Notes under the pieces: model-generated | The model's database searches: none | What the model was told of the DNA's origin: nothing | The model's input: the letters and a program-made list of their open reading frames with translations, nothing else | NCBI RefSeq assembly: GCF_025024155.1 | Contig: NW_026251725.1 | Span: forward strand, 433,672-497,671 | Direction of reading: 5' to 3' | Source: Gamsiella multidivaricata | Taxonomy: Eukaryota; Mortierellomycota; Mortierellomycetes; Mortierellales; Mortierellaceae | DNA length: 64,000 bases | In this document: positions 1 through 11,635 of the stretch, in pieces | How positions within the stretch are numbered: position 1 is the first letter of the stretch | Layout: every line of letters begins with the position of its first letter | Made by a program: the position numbers and the translations under genes

Positions 1-50
1 AAAAATAAAAAAAAATAAAAAAAAACCGACCATAGATCGCACTCACTTAC

Positions 51-2408
51 CGCTCTCGGACATAGCGCAGTAGATAATGAAAGCCATCCGTATAATTAAA
101 TGGCTGCTTCGTATTCGCATAGACATTCTCAGGTGTATTGCTCGGAAATTTGCGCTTGCTGACCCTTGCCGCACTGGTATGTTGGAATGAAGATGTCGAA
201 TTCGTCGCATTATTTGCTGTTGGCGCTCCGCCAGGACCTAAGAGCCCCGTGTTGGCACTACCTGCTGCACCGTTACTGCTATTGTTATGTGCTGATCCAC
301 CGTTGGACAAGGCTCCTGCTGGACCGGGGACGCCTGCTCCTGCTCCGGCTCCGCTCACTGCTGCTGCTGCTGCTGCGACTGCCGCTGCGCTCTGAGCCGC
401 AAGGGCTTTTTGGAGCTGGTTGTTATTGGCCATGTTCGCCATGGCGTCCAAAGATCCCTGGCGCTGCCAGCTTTCCACGATCGAGAGATCGGACATGGGA
501 TTGAGTTCTGCAGTAGGCGACGAGAGCATGGTCGAAATGATTGAGTATTCCAAGTTGACGGCCTCAGATCCAAAGTTGTAGTCTGCCGACATTGGAAAAT
601 TGAACAGCGCACTGGTGTCCGTCAAAGAACCTAGTATATTTTGTAAGAATATGGTGAGTGCTACGCCCACCTTATTACCCAGCAAGCAAACTGACCTATT
701 CAAAGGTCAGTAAAATTCGAAAAAAGGTTGCTCTTACCATCCATGCTGCCTGCGCCTGACCGTGCAGGCTGATCCTGATCCGATAAGAGCTGTTGCTGGT
801 CTATGCCAGTGAGGTCAATGTTCGTTCCTGCTTGTGGAGTCTGCCCCGACTGTTCAGCAGCCAGCTGCTGAGCATCGTATGCATCCTGAAGGTACTTTGC
901 CTTTTTCCTCACTCCATCTGCGCAAGTTGCTGCGAGGTCGCGCTTTATGCATCGCTGGCATGGACGGGCTAAGATAACGAGGGAGAGAGGCAAACAGACA
1001 AAGGCGCGTTAGTTGACCTATCACAAAAAAAAAAAAAAAAACATTGACCGAGTTCCGAATCCCGCTCCTCCTCAGACTGCCCCCAGGCCAATTCATTCCT
1101 GTTTCCCTTCACCAATGGTACTGAGCAGAAGTACAAAACCAATATGACCCACTGTAAACAAAGACGCAGCGACTCCATCTACTTTTGAGCGTGAAACATG
1201 TGTATCCTGGTAGGAAAGCATGGATCGTGTGTGGAGAGGACAGCAAAAATGAACGATCGAAATAAATATTGAGAAACGGGGGGGGGGGGGCGGGACGTGG
1301 ACAGTAACCATTCAAAAGTGGAGAAAGTAGACTAAGTAGACTAAGTAGACTAAAAAAAAAAGAAAAGATGAGATCCGGCCGACCAATACCCGTTCAAGCA
1401 CCACCACACAGAAAATCTCCTGCTCACGAGAGTCTTCTGCTCTCCTGCATGATATACCCATAATTGCTGTACACACGGGCTTTTTTGAAATACTGGTGCA
1501 AGGGTAAAGGGTAAAAACACGACGAGCGAGCGAGCGAGCGTATGCGCCACCTGTCCGGAGACAGACGCATGTACGCAGCAGCATTGCTCAGTGGACGTTT
1601 TGAAAGAAGAGAGCTGGGGAGGAACCCGATGGTTGTCATTTGCTATTGTTGCTACTGATGCACTCTTGTTCCTCCCTGATCTGTCAACTGCTCTGTTCCT
1701 CGTCCTGTCCCTTGCCCGAGATCTGATCGTTCGTCCCCGAGGTTTATCCGCTGATCCCTGTCCGTTCGATCCTTTCCTAGCCATTGGATCGGAAAGCTGT
1801 ATTCTATCTGTTGCCTGGCTGGCTCGTATGGCTGTCGCCGATACTGTATCTCCGTCCAGTGTCGTATCCTGAATCCTACTGCTGTCGTTTGTTGTGGTGT
1901 GGGAAGTAGGAGAGGGCACTCCTTCCTGCCGCATGGTCGCAGAGTCACATCTTTTCGTCTCCACACTATTTCTCTCACGAAACTTACAGTCATCACAGGT
2001 CAAGTGAGCCTTCTGGCAGTGGAAGCACCTAAGTGAACAGAGACGATAAAGGAACCACGGCGAACAACAGGCGTCAGCGTTGGTGTCGATGTGTCTCAAC
2101 AGTCAGCTGTGTTCTACCCTCCCTTGCCTTGCAATGCACACAACAAAATGCTGTCCTTACGCCCGGCTAGCCTTCTTCCGCCTTTGGGGTGTCTGGTTCT
2201 GGTGATCCTGATCGGGTGGAGACCCTGAACCTTCATCGTCCGCTCGGCCGTTGTTATTATTATTATAATTGTTATTATTGGCGTTGTTGGCGTTATCGTT
2301 AGGAGAGGAGCTGTTGGTATGTGGGGCAGTGCCGTTGGAGGCTGAGTGGCTATGTGTGCCGCCGCCGTTGGGCTGCTGCCGCTGCTGTTGATGCTGCGGG
2401 TGGTTCAT
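51..2408 (-). CDS. ERT1: Zn2Cys6 transcriptional activator, AcuK/ERT1-like (3' end beyond left edge)
   Basis: Probable activator of gluconeogenic and non-fermentable-carbon genes, acting in the nucleus. Model: complement of exons 51-630, 738-968, 1988-2028 and 2161-2408. The start at 2408 opens an Asn/Gln/His-rich leader of about 75 residues that runs into [12 protein letters not shown]. The binuclear zinc cluster is assembled over three exons: [13 protein letters not shown] is split off on a 41 nt exon and continues as [10 protein letters not shown]...C, giving six cysteines in the C-X2-C-X6-C...C-X2-C-X6-C pattern. [19 protein letters not shown] followed by [10 protein letters not shown] is, from memory, the ERT1/AcuK/RDS2 signature. 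A 1,019 bp intron (969-1987) is long for this window. The last visible exon ends YLLRYVRER before a GTAAGT donor at 50, so the C-terminal part lies outside. Middle low-complexity Ala/Gly/Ser runs are linker. Family call is strong; the target genes are inferred from the family. Confidence 0.85.
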
Positions 2409-3197
2409 GAGGTTGATGGTGTCGATGGTGTCGGGGGTGTTGGTTGGTCGTCTGTCGGCGATCAGGGGCACCTGGCTGGTTGCGGAGAGAGAGAATATTG
2501 TTGATGCAGTGTATGGAAAGAGAGGAGAAGAAAAGGGATGGGGATGGGGATGGATGGAATGTATGTTGGATTCGAAAGAGGATAAGCGAGAGAGTGTGAG
2601 TGAGTTCCGGGAAGGGTGACTGGAAATAAGCAAAAAAAGGAACGAGGGGCAGCGAAGTGGGCGCGCGCATGGAAAAATGAGACTGGGCGGATGTTTTCTT
2701 ATTCACTGGATACTCTCGCGCGCCGATTTTCTTTTCCACGGTGAGAAATTCAATACAGTACAAAGAGACACACACACACACGCAGCACGAACACAGGCAG
2801 TCGAATTCAGGAAGGAGCAGAGAGAGAAAAAAAGTCTGTCGAAAACAAGCAATGAAGCAATGAAGCAATGAAGGAGCTTCGAGTCGAGTCAAGTCAAGTC
2901 AAGTCTGGTCAAGCCTGCTGTCCCTCCCAACGGCTGTCAAGTGTCAGTCAAACAGCAAAAAAAAAAGGTGGGGAAACAAGAATGTCGCGCGGAGCAGCCC
3001 GGGTCACTCTCCTTCTCGAAACGTGACCCAGAGCGAGAATCTCTCGGCAGGCGGGGAGGATGTGGGATGTGTGCAACCGGGAGCGGGACAAGGTTATGGT
3101 TCAGCATGCGGGGTCAACTTGTTCAGCCTTGTCAGGAACGAAATTCATGTTGCACGGTCAGGGAAATAAATAAAAAAACAAAGACGTCCCCTTTTCC
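2409..3197. other. Intergenic / 5' region of the ERT1-like gene
   Basis: No supportable gene was found. The stretch is purine-rich on the plus strand (GAGAGA and AAG runs, with a pentameric TCAAG repeat near 2881-2905). It probably holds the 5' UTR and promoter of the minus-strand ERT1-like gene and the 3' region of the gene upstream. Short open frames here are low-complexity. Confidence 0.5.
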
Positions 3198-4139
3198 TTA
3201 CACTGTCAAGGCGGTCATCGACGCCTGTCTCATCTCTGCAAGCGTCCGCGCGCGGATCACAGGCACATCCTCGTCCAAATCCATGTCCAAATCCCCATCT
3301 GACGACGACTGATCAGAGTCGCACAGCTCAGGATGGTTATCAAAGAAGTTGTGATACAACTCTGGTATCGAGGCCACACCAGTCCTTCGTGTCAACTGGT
3401 CTGTCGAAGACGATGACAACAACTGCCCAATCTGAGGTACATTGCCATTGATCATGTCGTCAAAGAATGTCGTCGTATCTCCGGGTATCGAGATAGAGGG
3501 CGTAGTCAACAGTACCTCCGTCGTGAGGATTGATGTCGATGGTGGTGTCGGTCTTGGCGTTGGAGATGAAGCCAAAACTGAGGTCGAAGTAGATGGTGGC
3601 GATGATATGGACGGCACTGGTGTTGCTGGCACGATTGAGGTGAAAGAGAGATGGTCTGTAGTAGAGGTACGGGAATCTGCTGTTGAGACTGGAGCTGAAG
3701 CAGAGCCTGAGAATGCGCTTGAGTCAGGTGTAGTGGCTACAGGCGCGAGCGTCGGGTGCAATGGGCTCGTGGGAGTAGGTAAGGACGACAGTGGTAATAT
3801 ACCCGGAAATGTAGTATCGACCATCATTATATCCGTGATATCCTTGGCATCCGTAATACCCATTGCTGTTATTGTCACCGCTGAAGAGGGAATAACAGGA
3901 GTTGCTGCGCAGGTGAGGCCCTTCAGGACCGTGTTCAGCTGTGCAATCGAGGTGGGACCTGTTCCTGGGCGAAGCACTCTTTCGTTCGTGATCCGAGTAG
4001 TCAACATTGCCGCCGTAGAAGTAGGCATGGTTGTAGGAGATGACGAAGGACATTCCTGGTGGTCCTCATCTGTGGGGACCATGAGGGCCGATCTGCGTTC
4101 AGGAAGATGTTCCGGTACAGACATGATCGCCGCTGCCAT
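3198..4139 (-). CDS. Ser/Thr/Pro-rich hypothetical protein with acidic C-terminal region
   Basis: Not recognised. This is a single open frame of 313 codons. The N-terminal two thirds are Ser/Thr/Pro-rich and look disordered. The C-terminal about 90 residues are more complex: FFDDMINGNVPQIGQLL, then IPELYHNFFDNHPELC, then an acidic stretch (DQSSSDGDLDMDLDEDVP) and ARTLAEMRQASMTALTV. That composition resembles a nuclear or regulatory protein, but no named domain is visible. The final Val-stop reads GTGTAAGG, which is also a usable 5' splice site, so the true C-terminus may lie on another exon. A second frame inside (3724-4053) is open by chance or reflects a mis-set frame. Start chosen at the first ATG of the frame. 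The existence of a gene is likely; the exact structure is uncertain. Confidence 0.45.
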   Translation of the reverse strand: MAAAIMSVPEHLPERRSALMVPTDEDHQECPSSSPTTMPTSTAAMLTTRITNERVLRPGTGPTSIAQLNTVLKGLTCAATPVIPSSAVTITAMGITDAKDITDIMMVDTTFPGILPLSSLPTPTSPLHPTLAPVATTPDSSAFSGSASAPVSTADSRTSTTDHLSFTSIVPATPVPSISSPPSTSTSVLASSPTPRPTPPSTSILTTEVLLTTPSISIPGDTTTFFDDMINGNVPQIGQLLSSSSTDQLTRRTGVASIPELYHNFFDNHPELCDSDQSSSDGDLDMDLDEDVPVIRARTLAEMRQASMTALTV

Positions 4140-5990
4140 CCGTTGGTCCTTTTTTCCGACTTTATGTCTTTATATCGATCTGCTTTTTTGTGTAACCTTC
4201 CTTTGAATGTGGACCAAAAATCTTTAGCGGCAACAAGCAAAGAAGAAAGGAAGACAAACCCACGGTAACCGTAGAAAATAGTGGGTAAGAAGGCAGAAGA
4301 AGGAGCGGTAAAAATAAAAGAAGACAGAGGGAGAAGAAGAAGAATGAAGAAGAAAGAAGAAGAAGGAGAATGGAGGGCTGTTTGCGATGCTCTTGCCTAG
4401 AAATCTATGAAATAAGGGTTCCCAGAAATGGATATTTTCCTCCGTCCGAGATATCTATTCAATTGGCCCCAGTACTGTCAAAAATAAAAATGAGAAAGGA
4501 GGGGTTTTGGTCTGCAAAAAAGCAAAAAAAAGCGAATGAAGAAATGTGCGAATGCGAATGTGCGCCATCAAAAACAACGTCAATCCAACTCGACGCAGGG
4601 GTCGAAAGGCCAACGGGGGGACACAGCCTGCAGATGCGGACCTGTGCAAAACCTGCAGAATGAAGGAATCAAGGGTCCCTTTGGTACAGGCAATCAACGT
4701 ACCGCGCAGAAGAGCGACTGAACAAAAGTGGCTGTGTGAGTGGGGGACAAGCAAAGAGGGAAGCGAAAGATTTGAGGAGGAAGAAGAGGAAGAAGATGAA
4801 GAGGAAGAAGAAGAAGAGCAGTGGTAGAAAAGAAAAGGAATCGTATCCATATCGGTCGAGTAAATATAGGCCGCTTTTTCGGTGGCCCTGTTTGGATCCA
4901 CTCCAAGGACCGATCCCTGCAATGGTGCAGTTACAGCCCTGGAGCAAGCATTCTCCCCCCCCTTTCTGCCACTCCTCCGCTTCCTTTCTTCGTATCCGCA
5001 TTGCCCACATCCTATTCAACGCCATGTCGTGCTGTGCACTGCTTGTTTGGTTCCGAGCACAAACATGCGCAGACCACAGCAAGGCAACACCTTATTCTCA
5101 TTAGGCGTTTCTTTCTTTCCCTCTTCTCCCCCCCTCCTCCCTTTTCGACCATCAATTAAGCTTACGGGGAGGGAGGGCCTACGGAATTGAGGAGCTTTGC
5201 CCGAAAGGCCATTAATTTTATCTTGCGCAGTCCGTACTAAATGAACGCGCCCTGCACTTTGCTTCCGCATTCGCCCACCATTCTCCCATAAATGGCCAAT
5301 CCCTTTTTTTTTTTTTTTTTCTTTCCTATCAGCCTACTGGTCGATCGCTTGCATGCTCCCATAGAGTCAGCCTCAATATCTTCATCGCTCCCCAAGACAA
5401 CGCGTCGTCGAAAGGTGGCAGCCCTCTCTTCTCTTCCGTACCACAGCTACATCTCTATTTACTAGTTTTTCATGGGGAATCTCATGGGGAAAAAGGTTTT
5501 ACCAATACGCTCATGTGGAAGGGCCATTGTAAACCAGTGAAATTAACCATATTTTTCTCAACTGAGTGCTGCGGTCGGTATTTGAAAGCACATGAATCTA
5601 AAAGGGGGCAAGCCGGACTTCATTTTCTCCGAGCAAGAAAATTGTGGATACGTCGTACAAGGGCGCAGCCCGTTGCTGTTACGGCGGTCAGACCCCCAAC
5701 TGTGCCGCCAAAGTCTTACGAGGATGAATATGATTGTATTGGAACAAAACAACGAGCTACGAGCAAGGAGTTTTCTAGTGCTAAAAGCGAAACAAGTACA
5801 AGATTAAAGGATGCAGCAAAAAATATGCGCTAGATACGTGGTATGGATTGTAGTTAAATGTGGAGGTGAATACAAATCGTTCTTTTTTTCTTTCTTTTCC
5901 CTCCGCATGAACCAGAATGAGTGAGAGTGGTAGAGTGGTGGCGGCATGAATGCAGGTAAAAGCGCAAGGTAGATGAAAAAAAAAAAGTTG
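4140..5990. other. Intergenic region, no gene seen
   Basis: About 1.85 kb without a supportable coding region. It contains GAA/AAG-rich tracts (4310-4370 and 4770-4830), a 20 nt poly-T near 5307-5327 and several short open frames that are shadows of low-complexity sequence. It probably supplies the 5' region of the Ser/Thr/Pro-rich gene on the left and the 3' UTR of the CaaX gene on the right. Confidence 0.5.
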
Positions 5991-8003
5991 TTACATGATA
6001 GTACAACAGACAGACCCCTTCTTCTTCATCTGCTCCATGTCCTTGGGATCAATCTTGGCAACCTCATCCGCAGCGCCACCTTCCCTTGAACCAGCATTGA
6101 CCTCCAACATCTCCATCTGCGCCATGTCGGGTCTTTGCTGCAGGCGCTGAACGTTGGCTTTGTCATGTCCTGGAGCAGAGGCGCCACGACTATAGTTGTT
6201 GTTGTCTCCATATCGAGCATCGTGGTTGCCATATTGAGCATCGTATCCATTCTGTTGACCATTATAACCGCTTTGTTGACCATTGTAATGGTCCTGCTGG
6301 GTATCATATCGGCCCTGCTGTCCATTATAGTCGCCATTCTGAGTATGGTATCCAATCGGCTGAGAGTTGTATCCACCCTGACGACCATTGTATGAATCTT
6401 GGTGATATTCGTGTCCCTCCTGCCTTCGGGTGCGGTTATATCCGTCGTTTTGTGGGTAATCTCCCTGTGTCTGCTTTTGCCTACGACCTTCATATCTGTC
6501 TCCCATTTGCGGCGAACCATGTTGCTGTTTCTGATAACTGCCATCGTTGACATTGGACTGCTCCTGTCTTCCATACTCATTATTCTGGTAACGGCGGTCC
6601 CTTGCGTCAGATCTGTACGACTGCTGTTGTTGCTGTTGCTGTTGTCGAGAATATGCATCATTCCAACCATTCTCCCCATCATACTGATCCTGATAGTGGC
6701 TGGATGAGGACTGGTTGGAGCCCTGTTTCATGCCATTCTGGTCTTGGTAGTGTGTTGGCGACGATTGATTGGAGCCCTGGCTGTGCTGATCAGATTCAGG
6801 CATCATCGGACGCGGAGTGCGCCGTGTCCGGTGATCCTCGGCAGAAACAGCGTTCTCTTGCTGCGTCTGATGATTCGTGTCCCGTCTTGTACGGCGTGGT
6901 CTCTCAGGTCGAGTAACATCATTCTTTGGCTCAGTAAGCCTGGACTGAGTCTCTGGCTCAGCCTGCTGTCGAGACTGTTTCGTCGACCTGGCTTCAGGTA
7001 CCGTTTGGTCTGCCTCTGTTTCTGGCTGTTTGCGCGGTCGTGAATCGTACACGTCAGGCACGGGCGGGCTGGGCGGTAACTCTGTCTCCATTGAGCCGCT
7101 CTCCTTGGCAGGTGACAATGACTCCGATTGAGACAATGGATGACCAAGACTCGTACTCGATGCTGCCTTTGCGCGGTCGTAGCTAGCAAATGGGTTGCCC
7201 TGCGTAGCTGGTGACGTCGGAAGCTTGTAGAGCGGTGCATTATAATCATCGCTGTATGCAATCACATCATGGTCGAACAAACCCTGCTCCTTGATACGCC
7301 GTGCGACTGCCGGTAAGATCATATCCTCATGTCTGGGTCCAGGCAACCCAGGGATTCCACTCAAGGATCCATTACGGGATCTTGTTGTGATACTGAAGGG
7401 GTTCTCAAACTTGGGTATGTGGGTATTGGGCGTCGCCTCATTGTGTGTCGCTGGTGGCTGCGTGGAGGATTTAGGTGTGGGGGCGGAGGTAGTGATTTCT
7501 TTGGAAGAGGTCTGTTGGCTCGCCATGCGGGCGCGAGCGGTTCTTTCCTTGGACGAGATTGGTTTGTCTGCTGTCGAAGCAGGGACGGTGCCTTCCTCAG
7601 ATGAATTCGGCTTGAAGAATCCACTCCGTTCCATTGAAGGCGTGAACATTGGAGGTGTAGACGGCAAGAATGGATTGTCGATGCTCTCGTCAAATGTGTA
7701 TGATGAAGACATTGCGCTGGACTGCAAATTCTTCTTGCTATTGTTGCTTTTGGGGATCGGCCGTGGGGCTGAAGTGGAAAAGTTTGCTTCTGTTGCTGTT
7801 CCAGTTGTAGCTTTACTTTTGCTTGAGTTAGGACGACTCATGCTCTCTCCTGTGGCCCTTCTTGTCCTTGGGATATGCATCTGCAAATCGTTTCGGGCCT
7901 GAGGGATTTTGTCCCGTTTTGCCTATGGAAGCAAGAAATAGTGAGCAAGATAAAAAGAACGGGATATTAGAACATCGGTCAAGGCCTATTTAGCCCAAGC
8001 TAA

Positions 8004-8049
<46 letters not shown>

Positions 8050-8050
8050 C

Positions 8051-8083
<33 letters not shown>

Positions 8084-8351
8084 GCTCTCAGGGAATATAA
8101 CGGATGAACAGGAGCGAGATGCGGGACAGAATGTGAAGAGAGAGCGAGAGCGAGGCTCTCTAGTTGCAGTTCGCAGACGATGCTTGAGCTGCTGCTGTTG
8201 TTAATCAGGATATGTAGGTGCAACACGGGATAATATGGCCCATGTTGACCATGACGGTGGATTGACGGGCGGGAAGATTGGTTGTCATGATGCATGGGAT
8301 TGATGACGAGGACTTGACACTTACAAAGGCGGAAACGTCGTCGTCCAGCAT
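5991..8351 (-). CDS. Q/N/Y-rich prion-like protein with C-terminal CaaX box
   Basis: Function unknown; predicted to be prenylated and membrane-attached. Model: complement of exons 5991-7922 and 8325-8351, 652 residues. The first exon is only nine codons (MLDDDVSAF) before GTAAGT, and joins in frame to AKRDKIPQARNDL. The N-terminal half is Ser/Pro/Thr-rich with short conserved-looking blocks (YTFDESIDNPFLPSTPPMFT; then NPFSITTRSRNGSLSGIPGL). The middle is charged, and the C-terminal third is a tandem array of degenerate YNGQQ/YNSQ/YDAQ units plus a poly-Gln tract. The protein ends MEQMKKKGSVCCTIM: a basic patch followed by C-T-I-M, a CaaX motif whose terminal Met favours farnesylation, with a second adjacent Cys that could be palmitoylated. 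The 402 bp intron holds a (TGCC)n plus poly-A tract. The CaaX reading is seen directly; lipidation is inferred from the motif. Confidence 0.7.
8006..8082 (+). repeat. (TGCC)n microsatellite followed by about 31 A
   Basis: About eleven tandem TGCC units run directly into an uninterrupted poly-A tract on the plus strand, inside the single intron of the CaaX gene. On the transcribed strand it reads poly-T followed by GGCA repeats, so it sits upstream of the 3' splice site. It is likely length-polymorphic. Confidence 0.9.
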
Positions 8352-10104
8352 TTCGAGCGTCTAGTTTGGATTGCCATGCATGGAAGGAGGGGCAAAAAGA
8401 ACATGATCGATTGAGTTCCATGATTAGTGGCGTGTCCAGTCAGCATCATCTGTCGAAATATTGATCAACCCTGTTCTCCTTCCCTGTATCCCCCTCCTCT
8501 CCCGCGTAAAACGCCTGTAGATGAACGAACGGGTCATCCTCCCTCCCTCCCTTCCCCTTTCCCTTTCCCTCTCACCTTCCCTCTCTCGTTCTCTTTTTCT
8601 CCGCAACGATACTGACAATCCATTGACAGATGATGGGTCTGTTTGTTGTCCATGAGGGGATGAAGCGCAGGCATAATCAAATACACCACCCGTTGCACCA
8701 AATTTAATTTTAACCATCTGGCATCTGGCTAAGCAAAAGAGCATAGGGGGATCTGAAGAGCCAACCAGGGACAATAACAGTAACAGTAATAGAATAAAAA
8801 ACGCGCCCATCTCGACAACCACTAATTTCCCTGCCCAGCAAGATAATCACCCCTTCGTCCGTTATCAATGCTGTTAACTGTGTGCATCCGATTGCATGTT
8901 CAGAAACCTCAGCTTACCTGTACATCCATGGCTCACAACTCCTTTTTGAGGGCACAGCACCTCCGTGAGAGCGGATGGCACTACTGGCTCGAAGAGAAGG
9001 GGGTGTTGGACGTGGGGGGGAAAGGGGAGGGGGGTGGCGATGGAAAGAAATAAATAAGATATGAGGTCTCTCGAACCAGAGTGAAACCTGATCTGTAATG
9101 GATGGAATTAAAGTCTCGAGGAGGGATGAAGGATTGCTTGCGAATGTGGAGTGGGACAGGTGATGAGGAGCGATGAATGTAGTGTGATGCTGAGGACGAG
9201 ATTATGATGCAATGAGGAGGGTATAGAATGAAGAGAGAGAAAAGAATGGTGGCAATGACAACGAGTCCTTTCCAGGCGGGTGGGGGAGGACGGAGGTGTT
9301 GGAAGCGATGGGCGTAAGAGTGATAAAGATAACGTAAGGACGAGGACAGTAACGAGAGAAAGAGGAGGGAAAGATAGGGTGGATGGCGTGATGGATAAAG
9401 AAGAAGAGGAAGGAAGGAAAGAAAGAAGAGAGAAGAAGAGAGAAGAAGAGAGAAAGGGAAGGAGAGAAGTCTCTCTCCCCATGGGTGGGATGGGATGGGA
9501 AGAGAACAGCAACCAGCGGCGAATATTGCGCGGGAACAACAATTCACGTCCGCGTCCATGTCGACCCAATGATCGTTAACCCGCTACTTTTTTTTAGGCC
9601 TAGCCAATTATAGAACATCAATGCAACAGCATGCAATAGCATGTAGCAACTACAAGTCGCTCCAAAGGCATCCATCCGCCTTCGCCAATGCCTCACCCCC
9701 GTTCCGCGATACAGCCGCTCTGTTGCTCTGTCAGGCAAACTCCTTCTCCAATGACCAAGGACCAAGGAACCGGTCAAGTCCTGGATGGATACTACAGAAC
9801 CCTTTTGACCAATGCATCTTCCATCGCAAACTGTCATCCTTGGGTGCTCAATTTTTTTTTTATTCTCCTCCATCCTCTTCCTCGGCCAGAAATAGAATCT
9901 GTACAAACGTTTTTTAATTCTTGGTTCAAAAAGCAGTGCAACGAGGCTAAGTAACAACAGAGATCGACCTTGCTCCCTTCCTTTCTGGTTTCATTCCGGT
10001 ACCTGCTATGTATTTTGTCCGCCGATCCCTTCTTTTTTTTTTCTCCTCCTAATCTCCAAGCGTGAGGTGCTTCGATGTCTCCTTTTGTACTGATGTACCT
10101 CGTC
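8352..10104. other. Intergenic region between the CaaX gene and PEX11
   Basis: About 1.75 kb. The plus strand is purine-rich (GAGAAGA runs near 9340-9470), so the minus strand is pyrimidine-rich, as in many fungal promoters. Apparent long minus-strand frames here are Ser/Leu/Pro strings from that bias. No gene, RNA or repeat family was recognised. It probably holds the promoter of the CaaX gene and the 3' UTR of PEX11. Confidence 0.5.
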
Positions 10105-10421
10105 CTAGACCTTGGCCTTGTTAACCTTGGCCCACTGAGTTTGAGCACCCATGATTGATGTAACGGTACTATAGATATCCAGGAATATATTACAACTTGG
10201 ATCAGCACCATTCATGACAAAAGAACAGAAGAACAGAAAGGCAGAAAAACAAATGCTTACCCAATAAGACCGACAACACCATCATCCAAGTCCACATAAT
10301 TCAGACTAGACGACGGAATCAACGCGTCGAGACCATCCTGCAGTAACTGTTTGTTCACCCCATGTTGCTCCCTAATGCACAGTCGAAAGAAAAATCAATT
10401 GTTATCAAATGAACACCCTGC

Positions 10422-10458
<37 letters not shown>

Positions 10459-11466
10459 CTTCATGAGATTTTTTTTTTGCCGCATAAAGATATCACATCC
10501 TTGTCGGCTCTGCAATCGTTCCACATACCTAGCCAATCCCTGGAGCTCAGTACGTGCTGTCGATTTCTCGTTCTCCCCTTGGTGCCTCAGACCACGCATC
10601 GCAGTCTCCCTTCGGATCTGGATCTGACGTGTCCGGTACAGTCCGATCACGAAGCTGAACAAAATTCCCGACAGCCAAAATTTGCTCGCCAGCTCGTTGT
10701 AGCGCTTAATGTTCTGGAACCTGTATGCTCCCGCTCCATCCAACTACCGTTATGTTATGACAAAAGAATGAGAATCAAATCAAAACCAAATAAAAAAATA
10801 AAAAAAATTGTTAGTAATTAAAAATGTTGGCCAGAAGTGCGATAGACCCCTGGTTGCAGCTTTCATGGGATATTACAAAGATAAGGGCATCGTAGGTAAG
10901 GTATCCCGCATAGGACAATTGCTTGCCGACAGAGCAGAAACGCAGGAACTCATCCTTGATGTTAGAGGCTAGTACAGCCGATTCGACATGCTCAATGGGC
11001 TTGCCTATTCGCCCCAGACAAAAAAAAATAAAAAAAGGGGGTAAGAAAAGAATGACAATGAGGGTGATAAGTGTGGCGACGCCGAATGTGTCAGTGAAGC
11101 TTCATTAATGGCGTATCTAGGCCGTATCATGTATTAGAACGAGTAATGTATACATACCAATTCTCATCACTAAATCGCAATAGGAAAAAAACAAAAAAAA
11201 TGTGCAAATCCTGTTAGAACACGGAAGCATGTCATTGACAAATATTAACTTTTTCTTCTTCCAGTCCTTCACTTACATTTTCGCGACAAGGCGAGGCTTT
11301 TCTTCAGGTTATTGAATCGAACAACCGTCTCCTTGGAATAGCCCTGTCGCATCAAGTACCAGGCCAAAAAGCGGGAAAAGTACTGAACTGCCCTATACAG
11401 CTTGTCACGGCCGACCGTCGTTGCCGTGAACTTGAGCCAGGGCTGTACGTTGATAATAGCAGACAT
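10105..11466 (-). CDS. PEX11: Peroxisomal membrane proliferation protein Pex11
   Basis: Pex11 remodels the peroxisomal membrane during elongation and division. Model: complement of exons 10105-10168, 10261-10371, 10529-10743, 10877-11004, 11158-11169 and 11277-11466; 239 residues, the usual family length. The N-terminus MSAIINVQPWLKFTATTVGRDKLYRAVQYFSRFLAWYL is the classic amphipathic start of the family. A 12 nt microexon supplies the residues joining SRK to GKPIEHVESA, giving the continuous SRKLMRIGKPIEHVESA motif. YDALIFLDGAGAYRF and FWLSGILFSFVIGLYR follow, and the end is GVVGLIGTVTSIMGAQTQWAKVNKAKV. All junctions keep frame and have GT-AG borders. The intron at 10372-10528 contains an (AT)n run. 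PEX11 lies 170 bp downstream of the FANCE-like gene on the same strand. Confidence 0.92.
10425..10457. repeat. (TA)n microsatellite
   Basis: A run of about sixteen TA dinucleotides inside the PEX11 intron at 10372-10528. It is a simple repeat, likely unstable in length. Confidence 0.85.
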
Positions 11467-11635
11467 GGTTTCTTTACGATGAGGAATGGATGAAGAGCAA
11501 ATGGAAGTTGGGGGATGAAGAACACTCTCCCCCGTGTGAGTCGCAGGGAAATAAGGTTCACGTGAATCACCTCCGGTTGCACAGTCCACACTGCGATCCG
11601 TGCGCGTGGAGAAAAAGATATTGGGCCGCCGCACT

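Noticed and set aside
3724..4053. Alternative minus-strand frame with Tyr/Gly-rich text inside the Ser/Thr/Pro-rich gene
   Set aside because: It lies wholly inside the longer frame, and short Tyr/Gly repeats are expected from a frame-shifted Thr/Ile-rich stretch; kept in mind because the host gene is itself unsure.
8006..8082. (TGCC)n plus poly-A considered as a retro-insertion
   Set aside because: No flanking target-site duplication and no element body; a simple repeat explains it.
8981..9569. Two overlapping minus-strand frames of 150-190 codons
   Set aside because: Ser/Leu/Pro/His strings from purine/pyrimidine strand bias; no initiator context, no splice support, no domain.
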